A DNA stretch of 64,000 nucleotides from Casuarina equisetifolia (GCA_028551475.1 CM052355.1:18683543-18747542); one strand, 5' to 3'; numbered from the stretch's first letter, positions 24,396 to 37,473 are shown. Notes: a model not told the origin generated them from the letters alone. Translations and numbers: made by a program.

Positions 24396-26753
24396 ATGGC
24401 GGACTACCATTTCGTGTACAAGGACGTGGAGGGCGCGTCGACGCAGTGGGACGACATTCAACGAAAGCTTGGGAATTTGCCGCCGAAACCCCCAGCGTTC
24501 AAGCCCCAGCCCTTCACGCCCGCCCCGGACCAGACCTCTATCCCAAAGGACAAGTCTTGGATCGATGAGAAAACCGAAGAGGAGCTCGAGGACCTCCAGG
24601 ACGACCCCGATCTCGACGACGATCGCTTCCTCGAGGACTACAGGTCCCCTATTTTGATATGAGTCGGTTATTTGTCTTTTATCCGTTTGGTTACCCAGAA
24701 TGAGTAGGAAAATGAAATAGATGGAAATTTGAAACATGTGATTTCCACTTTTTCATTTTGTTAGCTTATTAGTATTGGAATAGAAGTTTACTTGGAAATA
24801 TTGTCTCATCGTTTTGGTTGCTAGGAAAAAAGATAAATAGACCCAAGTCTGTAGTTTGGAAATAGTTCGGTTCAAAGGGTTTGAACTTTCCTTGTGAATG
24901 GATTAAGAAATTCGCAACAAAAGCTGCGTGTCTTAGCTATATGTTATTACTCTTCAATCAGTCTTTGAGCGGCAAATATTTATTAGATGTGAAATTCTGG
25001 GGTCTCTACTTTTCTTTTCTCACATGAAATTGTAAACCTGAAAATAGGAAAAAGAGGTTGGCCGAGATGAGGGAAGCTGCTAAGGTTGCAAGGTTTGGAT
25101 CTGTGATCTCGATTACGGGATCAGATTTTGTGCGGGAGGTCTCCCAAGCTCCGCCTGACGTTTGGGTGGTTGTGATTCTCTACAAAGAAGGGTACTTTAC
25201 GAGAGATGTCAAAAATACACTTGTTATTTCCTTTTTAAGGATTTCTGCTGCGGTTGTTATGTTAATTGTTTGTTGGAATTTTCTGATAGAATGGCAGAAT
25301 GTGCACTGCTAATGCAATGTTTGGAGGAATTGGCAGCGAGATATCCTAGCACGAAATTTGTTAAGATAATATCTACAGATTGCATCCCTAACTACCCAGA
25401 TCGTAATCTTCCCACTCTGTTAGTTTACAACAATAGTGCCGTGAAAGCAAATTACGTGGGCTTGCATAGTTTTGGCCGAAGATGCACTCCTGAAGGTACC
25501 TTACATTTTAAGCATGCCTTGTGTATTCCATTTATCTACAATACCCTGCTGGCTCTCTTTATCAGTTGTTAGTCTTTGTACGAGACGTTTTCATCTCTGT
25601 GAATAATCATTTTTGGAGGAGTCTCAAAGTTAGATTGCAATGATTTTGTTGGGAAAATTGTAATCTTTCTTGAGGTTTATTGGTATCATTTTTCTTATGG
25701 TACTTCAGAGAGTGATAGATCACTACCGTCTCAACAATGAACTTGCAGATGAAGTGTCGAAAGGAATTAGACCCTCGGGATTCAGTCACTTCAAAAGGTC
25801 TCATCAATAATGAATGACGACTGATACTTTTAAATGACTATCTGAATTTGGATTTAAGTTATTGTAGAAGTGATTTTAGCTTGCATTTACTATAGTAAAT
25901 TAGACCCTAAAATTCTTTCATGACCATTTTCCGTATGACTTCTGGGAGTAATTTTGCTTTGCACAACAGTAGTCTTATAATATTAGAAATTGAAGTTGTT
26001 TTCTTCAGCATCTCAGATAAGTTAACATCAGGCATCTCTGTTTCTCGTTCTTGAACCATGTACACCAAATAATTTTTTTTTTGTGAACCATGCCCTTGCA
26101 ACTGCCTTTGAAAGTTGACCATTAACTTTGTAGGTTGAAGTTTATATTTAGGAGGAGTTGTTGGTAAATATGAGTCAGTATTATTGTTTTTTTTTTTCTT
26201 TTAACTTGTCTGAGAGTACGTTACATCCAAGCCATGGACCATGACTTTCCTTAATTCTTTTTTCTTTTTTAACTTGGAGGATTTGAACTTAAGAAGTCCC
26301 CCCTCCACCCTTTCTCTTCTCGAGCTGAAGTGACTGTGGCAAGATTTCTTAATGCATTAGGTGGTGTAATTGCCATGTATTTCTTGGCATAATAAGACAT
26401 TTGAATTATTCCATGTGAAAGATACTTGCCTCGAACTGTTTCTTTTATCATTCTTATCGTATAGTTCCTGATTACTGGGTTGTTTGGGTCATTATGTTGT
26501 CTAACTCCTATCTTTCTAGTTTTAAGTCTTCAGATTAAATTCTTTAATATATTGAATTAAATATTTCTTTGTTCACCTGAAACTAGGTGTTGCATTAGTT
26601 CTCTGCTCGTCAGATCCCGTACTCAATGATGGTCAGAGTGGGAGTCATCCATCATCGAGAAAAGCTGTGATCGAAGGAGTTCGCAAGAGGCTTATAGAGA
26701 AAGTAGTGAAGGAGCATGAAGATGATGAGGATGATGGATCTTTGAGTGATTAG
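24396..26753 (+). CDS. Phosducin-like protein, PDCL3/VIAF type (thioredoxin fold)
   Basis: Four exons: 24396-24643, 25048-25191, 25290-25495 and 26587-26753, all GT-AG and in phase, giving 254 residues. The N terminus MADYHFVYKDVEGASTQWDD, the acidic helix ending DDRFLEDYR and the thioredoxin-fold part (TKFVKIISTDCIPNYPDRNLP) are typical of group II phosducin-like proteins (PDCL2/PDCL3, viral IAP-associated factor). These cytosolic proteins bind the CCT chaperonin and help fold actin/tubulin-type clients. There is no CXXC redox pair at the thioredoxin active site, as in the family. The acidic tail EHEDDEDDGSLSD ends the protein. Intact. Confidence 0.93.
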
Positions 26754-27781
26754 AATATTATTAGTTTCTTTCATGCTTATGTTGGCAGAAAAAGAGTGTG
26801 TTCAATGCTCATTTGGTTTTTCTTGCTGCTTGCACACTGGTTTTTTCTTCCTACTTGTATACCCTTTAGCATTGTCATCAACTGTGAGATGCTTCATGTT
26901 TGCTTCTGACATATGACCTTGTTTATGTAGTCCTTAAGCCAAAGCTTGATGCGTCTTATGGCATTAATGTAGTCTTTTTGAGGTACAGCCATTCCTTCTG
27001 TGCCACCCCCAGGCGAAATATTGTTTCTTACATCCTGAAGTCTTTGTGCTCGAATATCTTTGACATGCCTTGCAGTAGCACTATTTGGCATTGAGCATTG
27101 ATATCTAATGAGGAATCGCAACACGCCTTAACAGGAGCCTCAAAGCACAGGTTTGACTCCAAGTGGAACTCATCTTGCAATTCCCTGAAATTGATGTAGG
27201 GTGTCGTTCCCTAAACCCTAAACCCTTATTGAACGTGAATTATGCTACATTCACCATTTGTTTAGGGGATGGGTGGTGAGATTATCATCCCCAACATAAA
27301 AAGGCAGGCCATCAGAAGACCAGTTTTATGATGGCCGACGACCATACCAACCAGGTTGAAGGGTGATTGACGCTTCCGTGGCTTCTTTTGGCTATTCTCC
27401 CTCCATTACTCTTGATCTCTATCAAATGATTCAGCCAAAGTAATTTACTCGAATGCTTTAAACTTACATAAAAGAAGTGAAAATTCTCAGGAGACGATTA
27501 ACCATTTTCTTGGGAATTGCTGTCTGAAAAATCCTTCACTGGACAACTGAGGAGTTTAATGGGCAAAATAACGCCCGTTGATCAGAATCCCTCCTACGCT
27601 AAAGACTTTGACACCACAAGACAAAAAAGACGAACGTTTCTGATAAAACACATGAATTTCACAAATCAGACATGGTTGACTGGAACCCCCAAAATAAGAG
27701 CTGATCCATGACAGCATTTATGGTGGTTACATACAAATGCTAAGCGCCCTCTCAAGTACGAGAACACGCTCCAACTACTAC
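26754..27781. other. Convergent intergenic interval
   Basis: This is the 3' side of the phosducin-like gene and of the L13 gene. No gene is recognised. A short telomere-like stretch with two and a half CCCTAAA units sits at 27209-27225. The rest is ordinary unique-looking sequence. Confidence 0.5.
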
Positions 27782-30624
27782 TTAAGCACTCACATCTGCT
27801 TTAACTTCTCTCCTTTTGCCCTTTTTGGTATCACCAGCAGTCTGTTGTTGCAGCTCAGCCTTCTTCTGAGCTCTAATCATTGCTCGCCTTGCACGGGGCC
27901 GAATTTCACGCACTCTTCTAGGAGGCATTATGTATGGTTCAAGCGGTCTGTCACCAAAGGGATGCTCACTCCCAGCGAATATCCTCAATTTTCGATCTCT
28001 ATCCTGCATCCAAAAGGAGCTAACATGTAAGACTTATGATTCAAAAGGTTGATGCTCCAAGAAAAAATTGGCAGTCAACCAAAAAGAAACAGGTGCCTTA
28101 TAAGCCTCATAGAAAGGCACTACTGCAACCCAAAAAAAAAAAAAGGGCTTCGACATGAAGGTTTCAATAGATCAACTGTGCGAAAGAAAGGCACCTGCAT
28201 TCACCGTTTACACGAGTCAAAACTGTAATTTCCTTTCATTCCCCTTCTTGCCTCAAAATAACCCATGTTTAATTTAAAGAACAAGTTGGCCTGACCGTAT
28301 AACCAAAAAGGAGCAAAAGCAACTAACCTCAACCGTGGACAGTAATCCTGGAGTCTATCACCAACAGCCAAGTCTCAGTTTTCTAAGGACAAATTAATTC
28401 ATTGCTCGCAACCAACTGGGCTATTAATCCTATAACATAAGCAAACCCACAGGACAGATTACATGACTACCGTCCTTGAATAAATACCATCTTGTTCAAG
28501 AAGACAAGAACAAAATGGTCAACCAAGACAAGGGAAGTTCCGAAGCTTTTCTATATTTGTATCCACAATGCAGTGTAGTTTTGCGACCTGGATCACTTAC
28601 CCATTTAAGGAGAAAATTTATTGCACAAAGCCAATGACCGATTAAGTTTTGGTCTATCAACAAACTTCAGAGCTTCTAAAGTTGTTGACATAAATATCAG
28701 GATCACCAAGGTGCTCCCCGTGTTTATGGACATGGGTCAAGCAATTTTTGCACAACTTTCCCTTTCAATACTAGCACAGAAATAGCTAAGACAAACTAAT
28801 TCAAATTACAGAAGATCAAAGGAAGGTCATTGTCTTGTTTTTAGTCAGTTAAGTGGCGTCCAGTCTATAATAGAAGACAAGTCATTTTTTTGTGTCTGTG
28901 ACAATGGTGCATATTTTCCTAGAAGCCAAGATGTCATTGATCGACTGCTCAAAAATTCGAAGATGCTTCTGACCAGGCAGATAAAATAGAGCATTTGAAT
29001 AGAAGAGAGAGGGAGTCCTGCGATTTTAACACTCACATCACGCAATTTGTTTCTTGGAAGCATACGTAATACAGCTTTGCGGATGACTTCTGTAGGATCT
29101 TTAGCAAGCTGGTCCTTTAAACTCCTTTCCTTGAGATTCCCCACGTATCTACAGGGCACATGTGGTTTGATGTCAATATGAAAACACCAAGAATGGTCTC
29201 AATTAAGAGGAATATGGAAGTTAAATGAACAATCGACTCTTTTCCATAAAGATGTAATTAAAATAAGTCTACTTCATTTCCAAGGGCACTTAGAGAAAGT
29301 CATCTTTGATTTTCATCATCTGATCAATGACAATATCTTTATTATGTAGTTAAAGAATAATGTTTAAACATTGAACAGGTATATACAAAACTTTGAGATT
29401 CCAATTTCACAACTTAATTAAGTTATGGCTGGCTACATTGTGTTCACAAATTTGGTGTACCTCAACTCAGATAAAAAACAAACAATAATTAATTAATGTA
29501 TTCTCTCACACTCCCCAAAATTTCTTATCGTTGCTAGAGTTCTGAAGCAATAAGTGGAAGGGTGGAACTTGCCCAGTATGCCAATAGTAAAACTTGTCCG
29601 TGAGTTTTCTTCCTGTGACACAAATATCCTTTGCATTAAGCACAATGCACATATCCCCATCATCACGGTTTGGAGCATATGTTGGCTTGTCTTTTCCTTG
29701 AACGACAGTAGATATTTGGGAAGCTAATCTGCCAAGGACCTACAGAAAAAATGTAGTGTCACAATTATTTACAAACCTCATCATTTCAAGCAGATAAACT
29801 GCAGACTAGGACAATTCAATTCAACCAAGTTGAGAATAATTAAACTGAAGTAACATTAAGAACCCAACTTGAGCAGATCTTGGATCTGCCTTGATTCATA
29901 AGAATGTGCTGATGAACTCAGGTTCTTCTTTCCAGAAAAGAGTAGAAACAGGCATCATTAAAAAATTTGGAGGGAAGTTTTCATCCATGCAAGCTAATAT
30001 GCGTACTTTGATAACCTACTACAATTGAAGGCATAGTGGGGAGAAGAACATATATGCGAACCTGGCCTTTGGCATCAAATACCCTCCAGCGCAGACCTTC
30101 TAGATTTATACGTCTCAGCCCAGCAAGTGCTTTCTGCAATAATATTCAGCGATGAGTTCCTTTATTGTTTTGGTCATCTCAGTTAAACGTCAATTAGCAA
30201 ATCCTACACTGCGGAGCATGGCGTACAATATAAACATTGAATTTCTAGAACAAGAACATCACTACCCCTTCCTAAGGAACATATGTATGCGGGGGTTAAA
30301 GAATAGTTTAACCATGGCATTTTTCAACACTTGGAGAGAGTGGAGAAAGATGTAATGAGGTATTGTTTCACAATTCAGTGGTGCTTGCAATACAACGGGA
30401 AAAATTGAAGGATTATCGATAAGAATCTCAAAACATAAGAGGTGATTCATTCAGTATATGTCACAAGCATGTGGCGTGCTTCAGTGACACCTTAAGTTAC
30501 GTCGAGAAATGGTGTTGGGTTCTCCACAACTAATAAACCTATGAACATTGCAAATAGGAAGAAATGAAGATGGGATTATTGCCTTCATGTTGCCGCTGAA
30601 AGATTGAGCTGCTTGGGTTGCCAT
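27782..30624 (-). CDS. Ribosomal protein L13 (uL13) family, organellar type
   Basis: Five exons: 30583-30624, 30062-30133, 29573-29739, 29037-29148 and 27782-28003, giving 204 residues. The uL13 core is clear: LRWRVFDAKGQVLGRLAS, then KLTDKFYYWHTGYVGN and LRMLPRNKLRD. It matches the plant mitochondrial-type L13 family (Arabidopsis At3g01790, recalled) and lacks the long N-terminal extension of plastid L13. The product binds 23S-type rRNA in the large subunit. Introns 1 and 3 start with GC instead of GT (30582-30581 and 29572-29571); both assignments are needed to keep the conserved peptide. The C-terminal tail is rich in Gln/Lys. In Arabidopsis, TPLATE and this gene are neighbours; here they are 17 kb apart. 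Confidence 0.92.
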
Positions 30625-31380
30625 TTCTCTTACTTTGAATCCCCTTCTTCACGCCTAAATCGTCCAGCTGTGAAAATTCAAGCAAAGATTACAGCTAAAT
30701 AAGTACATACAGAAAAAGCTTTCGTTTAATTAAATTAAAAACATGATAGGAAAAGGAAACACTCGGACCCGTAAAACCCTGATCGGTAAGAGTTTAGGGT
30801 TTGGGCAAAGGGAGAGGAAGTCCTCCAGTGGGTTTGGCTCTGATCCAGTGGAATTATTTTATTTTCTTTCTTCTTTTCTGAGGCCTTGAGGCCGTCGGAT
30901 CTTTTGTGAGAAAGTGCTGATTAAAACAGCCGGACACTGCACAATTGGGACCTAAAAAGCCTGTAAATAAATTAACTAGGAAAAAGGGACTTCTAAATTT
31001 TGAAAACTGCCAGATTTTATAGTTATTGGAGATAAATGGCACATAAACAAATTAACATCAATTTCTATTTCAAAAATTATCTTGTAAGAAATTAATATCA
31101 ATTTGTTCTCTCATAAAAGACCACAAAATCAAAATTCTATCAAATAAGAGTTAAATTTTCTTGTAATCCTTTCCTTGAAAATTTTAAAATATTTCTTTAT
31201 TTGGTCCAGTGATCCTGGTGAAGGTTAATTTTGATTCTGGATTTTGGTACGTGCAACAAACCCTATATCGATTATAAGATTTTAAAAATAAAAAAAGGAA
31301 ATTGGAAGTTAAAGCTCTTGCAATGGGTTGGGTTTAGCATTGAACTTGATCTATAATGGGTTTTATCAGGACTATATCTA
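30625..31380 (-). promoter_or_regulatory. L13 promoter with telo-box, then AT-rich DNA
   Basis: The minus strand reads AAACCCTAA (30794-30802), a telo-box, next to a GCCCA element. This pair is common in plant ribosomal-protein promoters. The ATG is about 170 bp away. Beyond about 31000 the sequence is AT-rich with no recognised content. Confidence 0.55.
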
Positions 31381-31580
31381 ATATATATTCACTTTAAGTA
31401 TAAGAAAATCTAGAGCACCATAGTTGATTAGACCAGAAGTGCTTGTTTCGCAACCTTATTAAGGATAAAGAAGTAGTTTCTTTCGTCATTTCTACAAATT
31501 TGAAAGGCAACACAAATAAGTTTTTCTTGGTTTATTTATACAATATCCAGTATGTGGGGGCAACTCCCCACATCATCAAA

Positions 31581-32024
31581 TCATCTTGAATCACTTCGTT
31601 CACCACCCTTACTCTTCTCTTGCAAGTGCCTGTAACAAGGAAAACAATCACAAATAACTTTAGTCAGCATCTTGGATTGTAGGGCCAATGAAATGCATAA
31701 CAAAATTTTGGGCCAAGTTGGTTGCTATGGTAGAGTATTATTGTTGTCATTATCATGTATTCAGCTCACTTCACCCAAATGAAGAGAAAGGCATTAATTA
31801 GTCACTGTTAAGTGAAATGAACAGGAACTTAGAACCATGAAACTTAGATTGCAAGAAGAATGAGCACATAATAGATTCAAAAGATTCAAATTTAAGTGCT
31901 TAAATACTTACCCTTGAGCCTTCATCCAACGGGAAAGCTGATAGAGTTGTACCGTCTCATTTGTTGCATGGCAGACGAGAAGATGGGGGTTCTGGGGTTG
32001 TACCATATATGCAAACCTCATGAA
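31581..32024 (-). pseudogene. Truncated duplicate of MPC1 (last two exons only)
   Basis: The last exon (31581-31629) and most of the third exon (31912-32024) match the intact MPC1 gene at 49338-50138, including the peptide [16 protein letters not shown] and the intron splice sites. The match continues into the 3' flank (about 31400 versus 49130). The third exon is cut at 32024 by the start of a copia LTR; exons 1 and 2 are missing. The remaining frame is open but cannot give a complete carrier. Some residues differ from the intact copy ([14 protein letters not shown]), consistent with an old duplicate. Confidence 0.85.
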
Positions 32025-32410
32025 TGTTAGGTTTGGAGTAAATTAGTAAGGGTAATTATATAACTACCATATTTATATTGTGGGTAGTTTATAAGGGTTT
32101 TCCAATCTTATTCTATTTAGGTCTCCTAGTCCTATTCTATTTGGGATTCCTTAGTATTTGTATAAAAGGAAACCTTATAGGAAAACTTAGGCATGAGGTT
32201 AAGAGAGATTGAGAGAAAACAGAGGTTTTTTGTAAGCATTGTAAGCCCTTTTCATCATAGTGAAGAATTGCTCCTTAAGCCGGAGACGTAAGGATTATCT
32301 CGAACCTCGTAATTTCTGTGTGTTCTTTACTTGACTAATATTCTTTTTGTGTGTGTGGTGAGATCCTGAGAGATTCCGTGAGTTTAGATTCACGGGTTTG
32401 TTTTCTAACA
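32025..32410 (+). repeat. 5' LTR of the copia element
   Basis: A 386-bp LTR begins TGTTAGG and ends CTAACA, giving short inverted ends. It carries a TATA-like ATAAAAGG near 32163. The candidate target duplication is ATGAA at 32020-32024; its partner is lost because the 3' LTR is missing. Confidence 0.85.
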
Positions 32411-33648
32411 AACTGGTATTGGAGCCTAGATTCCTAAATTAGGGTCAAGGCTCGTTCTTTGTCAGGTAATTAGTGGAAGAACGACTATTTTGGTATGTAT
32501 TTAGCACACCACACACAAGAGGGAAGCTGTCAACAAAGGCTTTGTTTAAAGAAGCCTTTTGTCGAGCACTTGGTGTGTAATGCACAGAGGGAGAAGCTAA
32601 AATCAGTGTTTGAGGTACGGATTTTCTTCTCTAGCCTTCATTTGTGTGATTTTCGACTTCTTTGTGGCCGAAAAATTAATTGGAATGCTGCGGGTTGTGT
32701 TAAACCTGTTGACCATTGACTGTTGATCCAATCCGAAGACCCAGCCTAGCCCAGATCCAGACCCGATTTGTCAGCCCGATTTAGCTGTCCGTTGACCATT
32801 GATTGGCTGAGCATTGACTTTGACCATTGACTGTTGACTTTGACCAAACAAAATTTTCAGGTGATTTCTGTGCCGATTTTTGCAGTATTTTTCTGTGATT
32901 TTTTGAGAGATATTTAACTATTTTTGGGGATAATCAGAGGGGTATTTTGGTCAATTTGATTGGCATTTGTTGAGGGGTATTTTGATAATTTTGTACTTTT
33001 GATTTCTATTTGAGAGGGAAGTCAAAAGGGAGTTTATTTTATTGTGATGGATGATATGAATACTTCTGGTAGAGGTGTGACCATGTTAAATTCATCTAAT
33101 TTCTAAACTTGGAAATCACGGATGGAAGATTACTTGATTAGTAGAGATATTATGAAGCTGTGGAAGGAGATTCTGCTAGGCCTAAGAAGCTGACTGATAA
33201 AGAGTGGGAGAAGTTGAATAAGAAAATTATCCCTCAAATTAGACAATTTGTTGAGGACAATATTTATCACCATATTGCATAGGAGACTAAAGCTAGTAAG
33301 TTATGGAAGAAGCTTGAGACTCTCTATGAACGCAAAACTCTTCATAATAAGGTTTCCCCACTTAAGAGGTTAATTAACTTGAAGTACAAGGTAGGACGGC
33401 CAATGACAGAGTTTTTGAGTGAGTTTAAGTCTTTGGTGAATTAATTAGCAACAATAAAGATTGTTCTAGAAGATGAATTGCAAGCAATGTTATTGTTGAG
33501 TAACTTACCTGATAGCTGGTAGACATTGGTAATCACTCTCACAAACTTAGCTTCGGGTGGCATTCTGAATATGAAGTCAGTCCATGAAGGTTTGCTTAAT
33601 AAAGAAACTAGAATAATTGAGCAATAAGCACATGGACATATAGAAGTA

Positions 33649-35577
33649 TTGGTTACAGAAAGGAGGGGGAGAAACAGATATGTAGATAGAAATAGAGACA
33701 GAAGCAAGAGCAAAGGTAGAAGTAAGAGTAGAGTACCAAATTTGGATAGATCACGTGGAGTCTCATGTTCGAGGAAAGATGTCAAGTGCTATCATTGTGG
33801 TAAGTTTGGCCATTATAAGAGAGATTGTAGAATACTTAAGGAAGAAGAATCAAAGAATGGAGAAAAAGAAGTTGAAAATGATACAGTGGAAACTACATCC
33901 GATATTAGGGATATTATGATCTTTTGTGATTCTTAGATCAACATCTTACATTAGGTTTCGTCTTGGATTGTTGACACAGGTGCCTCTTTTCATGTTACCT
34001 CACATGAAAGGTTCTTCACATCTTATTCAAGTGGTGATTTTGGGTGTATTAGCTTGGGAAATAATGCACAGACAAAGATAGTTGGCATTATAGATGTAGT
34101 CTTGAAGACTAGTGTTGGATGTAAGCTAGTTCTGAAGAATGTCAGACATGTCCCTAAGATTTGTTTAAACTTGATCTCTATTGGCGTCCTTAATGATGAA
34201 GGATATGATAACTACTTTGGTGGTGGTAAATGAAAACTTATTAGAGATTTTCTTATACTTGCAAAAGGGTAAAAGGTCAGTATTCTCTACAAGGCTAAAG
34301 CTAGTATTCAGAAAGGCAAGGTCAATGTGGTGGAAGATAATTACATGGAGTTATGGCACAAGCGACTTGGACATCTGAGTGAGAAAGGACTTCAACATTT
34401 GATAAAGAACAAAGTCATATCAGGAGTCAATAGTGCTGATTTGCAGTTGAAGCCTTGTGATCATTGCTTAGCTAGAAAGCAACGTAAAGTCTCATTTTGG
34501 AAAGGACCCCCATCTAGAAGAAAACATATTCTTGATTTGATTCATTCAGATGTGTGTATGTTAAAAGTGAAAACTCTTGGTGGTGTTATGTATTTTGTTA
34601 CCTTCATTGATGATCATTCTAGAAAGGTATGGGCTTATGCACTGAAGACTAAGGATAAGGTTTTAGAGGTCTTCAAACAGTTTCATACTATAGTTGAGAG
34701 AGCAACTGGAAGGAAATTGAAGTGCATCCTTGCAGATAATGCAGGTGAATATAGAGGGCCGTTCGAAGAATATTGTAGAACTTAGGGTATCAAGCTTGAG
34801 AAGACAATTTCTAAAACTTCAGAGCATAATGGGGTTGCAGAACGGATGAATAGAACTATTGTTGAGAGAATCAGGTGTATGCTTTCACATTCTAGATTAT
34901 CTCAGTCATTTTAGGGTGAAACTATGTGTACTACAATAGATCTTATTAACTTGTCTCCTTCAGTTCCATTAAAAGGTGATCTACCTAAGAGAGTATGGAC
35001 TGATAAGGAGGTTTCTTTCAAGCACTTGAGAGTATTTGGTTGCAGGGTGTCTGTTCACATTCTTAAGGACGAGAGGAACAAGCTTGATGATAAAGATCGA
35101 GATTGTATCTTCTTGGGCTATGGACATGATGCTTTTGGATACAGATTGTGGGATCTAGCTGTAAAGAAACTGATTAGAAACAGAGATGTTATCTTATTTG
35201 AAGATCAAACTATTGAAGATCTTAAGAAGACTGAAAAGCCAAGAGTTGTTAATGAAAATCTTAAGGATATAATCCTACCTTTTTCTTCTCTAGTAAGTGC
35301 ACATGAAAGGGGAACTACTCAGGAAGAGCCACTTGAGAATGTAGCAAGTGAAGAAGTTCCTGAAACTTTAGTTGTTGAAGAATTTGAAGGACATGTTGAT
35401 AATCATCTAGTTGAGCCATTAACCCAACCCCCAATGAAAAGATCTAGTAGAGAGCGTCAAACTTTGATGAAATATCTACCACATAAGTACTTAATGCTAA
35501 CTGATGAGGGAGAACTGCAATGCTATGAGGAAGCTAATGAATGTGAGCACAAGAAAGAGTGGAAGAAAGCTATGTAA
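33649..35577 (+). pseudogene. Copia gag-pol remnant: zinc knuckle, protease, integrase
   Basis: Open stretches at 33649-33936, 34327-34785 and 34924-35577 belong to one broken polyprotein. They carry the knuckle CYHCGKFGHYKRDC, the integrase zinc-finger and catalytic region (LIHSDVC, then FIDDHSRKVWAYALK), and the GCRVSVHI/FLGYG region after the integrase core. Intervening stops and frameshifts show it is decayed. Confidence 0.9.
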
Positions 35578-35964
35578 GAAGAGATGAATTCCTTGCGAGA
35601 AAACCATACTTATGATCTTGTGACATTGTCTAAAGGTAGGAGAGTACTTAAAAATAAGTAGGTGTACAAGTTGAAGTCAAAAGAGAACAATCCACTACTA
35701 AGATACAAGGTGTAATTAGTTGTGAAGGGTTATGGTCAGAAGAAAGGTATTGACTTTAAAGAGATTTTCTCTCATGTGGTGAGGATGTCTTTAATTAGAG
35801 TTATTCTTGGTTTGGCTACTAAACTAAACTTGGAGGTAGAATAACTTGATGTAAAGACTGCATTCCTTCATGGAGACTTGGAGGAAGAGATTTATATAGA
35901 GCAACTTGAGGGCTTCATAGAGAAATATAAGATGAAATATATTGACAACTATAAACCTCATAAT

Positions 35965-36270
35965 TTAAAATGAGTGTCCAATGAGCCATCAAGCTAGAAT
36001 ATTGCAGTCATTAAAAGACTAATCCTGCCACCTTGTGTCACGGGCATCACCCTTTTATACATCAAATAAGCTATATCAACTACCATTATTTTGATGCGTT
36101 TTTTACTTTACTAATATATTCATTTTCTAAGTACGTGTATTAGCATATCTATGATAAAATGGTCATCATTCAAAGCATCTTGCTTTATGTTGTCTTTCCT
36201 TTTCCTTTTTCCCTTGATAGAGACATTTTATTAAGAATCAAAAAGGGATTTTTGACAATCCTTTTAAGAA
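35965..36270. repeat. MPC1 upstream-region repeat, copy 1 (first part)
   Basis: This stretch matches the DNA just upstream of intact MPC1 (50797-51060), including a minus-strand TATA box (TATAAAAGGGTG near 36050). It is read here as the promoter side of the broken MPC1 duplicate, now separated from it by the copia element. Confidence 0.75.
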
Positions 36271-36289
36271 AAAAGGAGAGAAGCTTAAA

Positions 36290-37470
36290 GCACTTAATAA
36301 AAAACTACTTAAAAATTAGAGAATGCTCAATTGAGTACAACTAGAACATAAGCAACCAAAGATTGAACACAATGATTGAAGGCTAATAAAATCAGTCTAT
36401 CAATAGTTGCTTAGAAATGAAAGAGTTCCAATACAGTTTTTGTACAAATGATTGGGCCGAGAGAATGGGCCTAAGATATTTATTGGCCTCAAGCTCATAG
36501 CAATAATGAAATAAAGACAAATGACATAAGTAAAATTATGCAAGTCTAACTTAAAAACAATATCACTATTTAACATTCCCTTTTAAGTTTGAGGCTTGTG
36601 TAAATCAAGTACTTCTAGCTTAAACAATTAATATTAACATTGTTTGCTACATAATGCTCCAGTGAAGAGATTGGTTAGTTGCTCTTTAGTGTAAATATAT
36701 TTTGCTCTAATGATCTTCTTTGCAAATTTTTTCTAATGAAATAAGAATCCACCTCCACATGCTTTATTCACTAATGAAAGATGAGATTTACAACTATGTA
36801 ACAAGCTATTTCATTATCACAATATAGTGTAACTAGACAAGACACAAGCATACCAAGAACTTTAAAGAGACCAATGAGCTAAATAATCTCACATATTGTG
36901 TACCCTATGGCATTGTACTCTGACTATGTTGAGGATTTGGATACTGTAGAATGTTTCTTGGTTGTTCAAGAAATGAGTAAATTACACTACTTAATATCAT
37001 AACTTGTAATGCAATGTCAAGATATGGGCAAGTCATAGAGTTTGAATCATAATATGTGACTAATTTTAAAGTGGAGGAAGAAGACAAGAATAATCTCAAA
37101 CTAGTGACTCCTTAAAGTACTTCATACTCACATAGCAGACTTCATATGGAAACATTTAGGGGCATAAAAAAACTAACTAAGATGTTAAACTACAAAGTTA
37201 ATGTCTAATATTGTGTGAGTCAAGTAGTTTAACTTTCCAACAAGTCTCTTGAAAGATGCACCATCATTAAGACGAGGATCGTGTTTTTTATTTGGATTTC
37301 CCACATCACACTCCAGGGTGAATAACTTTAGGTTTTGCTCCATCAGTGTAATGGTAGGTTTTGAGCTAACAACCTTGCCTTAGAGACCAACTCTAACACA
37401 TACTTTTAGACTAAGAAATATGCCTCCCTATGAGCGAGCTATCTTAATGACCAAAAAATACTTACACTAA
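36290..37470 (-). mobile_element. Copia RNase H/3' remnant, copy 1
   Basis: On the minus strand, degraded copia RNase H motifs can be read (LYCDNEIACYI, then IKHVEVDSYFIRKNLQ at about 36700-36830) with many stops. The remnant is flanked on both sides by the ~30-bp sequence around GATTTTTGACAATTCCTTT, which splits the MPC1 upstream repeat. A second copy lies at 44400-48260. Confidence 0.75.
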
Positions 37471-37473
37471 ATA

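Larger units (their letters stand above)
32025..35944 (+). mobile_element. Ty1/copia retrotransposon (TNT1/Tork-like), 3'-truncated
   Basis: The 5' LTR (32025-32410, TGTTAG...CTAACA) is followed by a Met-tRNA primer site (TGGTATTGGAGCC, 32414-32426). Gag begins near the ATG at 33047 and is broken by stops. Then come a zinc knuckle (33787-33828), a protease with DTGAS (33973), integrase with its HHCC region (about 34340-34480) and core (34540-34900), and the beginning of reverse transcriptase (35576-35935) up to HGDLEEEIYIEQ. It stops there: the rest of RT, RNase H and the 3' LTR are absent. Stops, such as those at 34783 and 34912, make it inactive. It sits inside exon 3 of the MPC1 duplicate. 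Confidence 0.93.

Noticed and set aside
27209..27225. Interstitial telomere array
   Set aside because: Only about two and a half CCCTAAA units; too short to be more than chance or a small telo-box.
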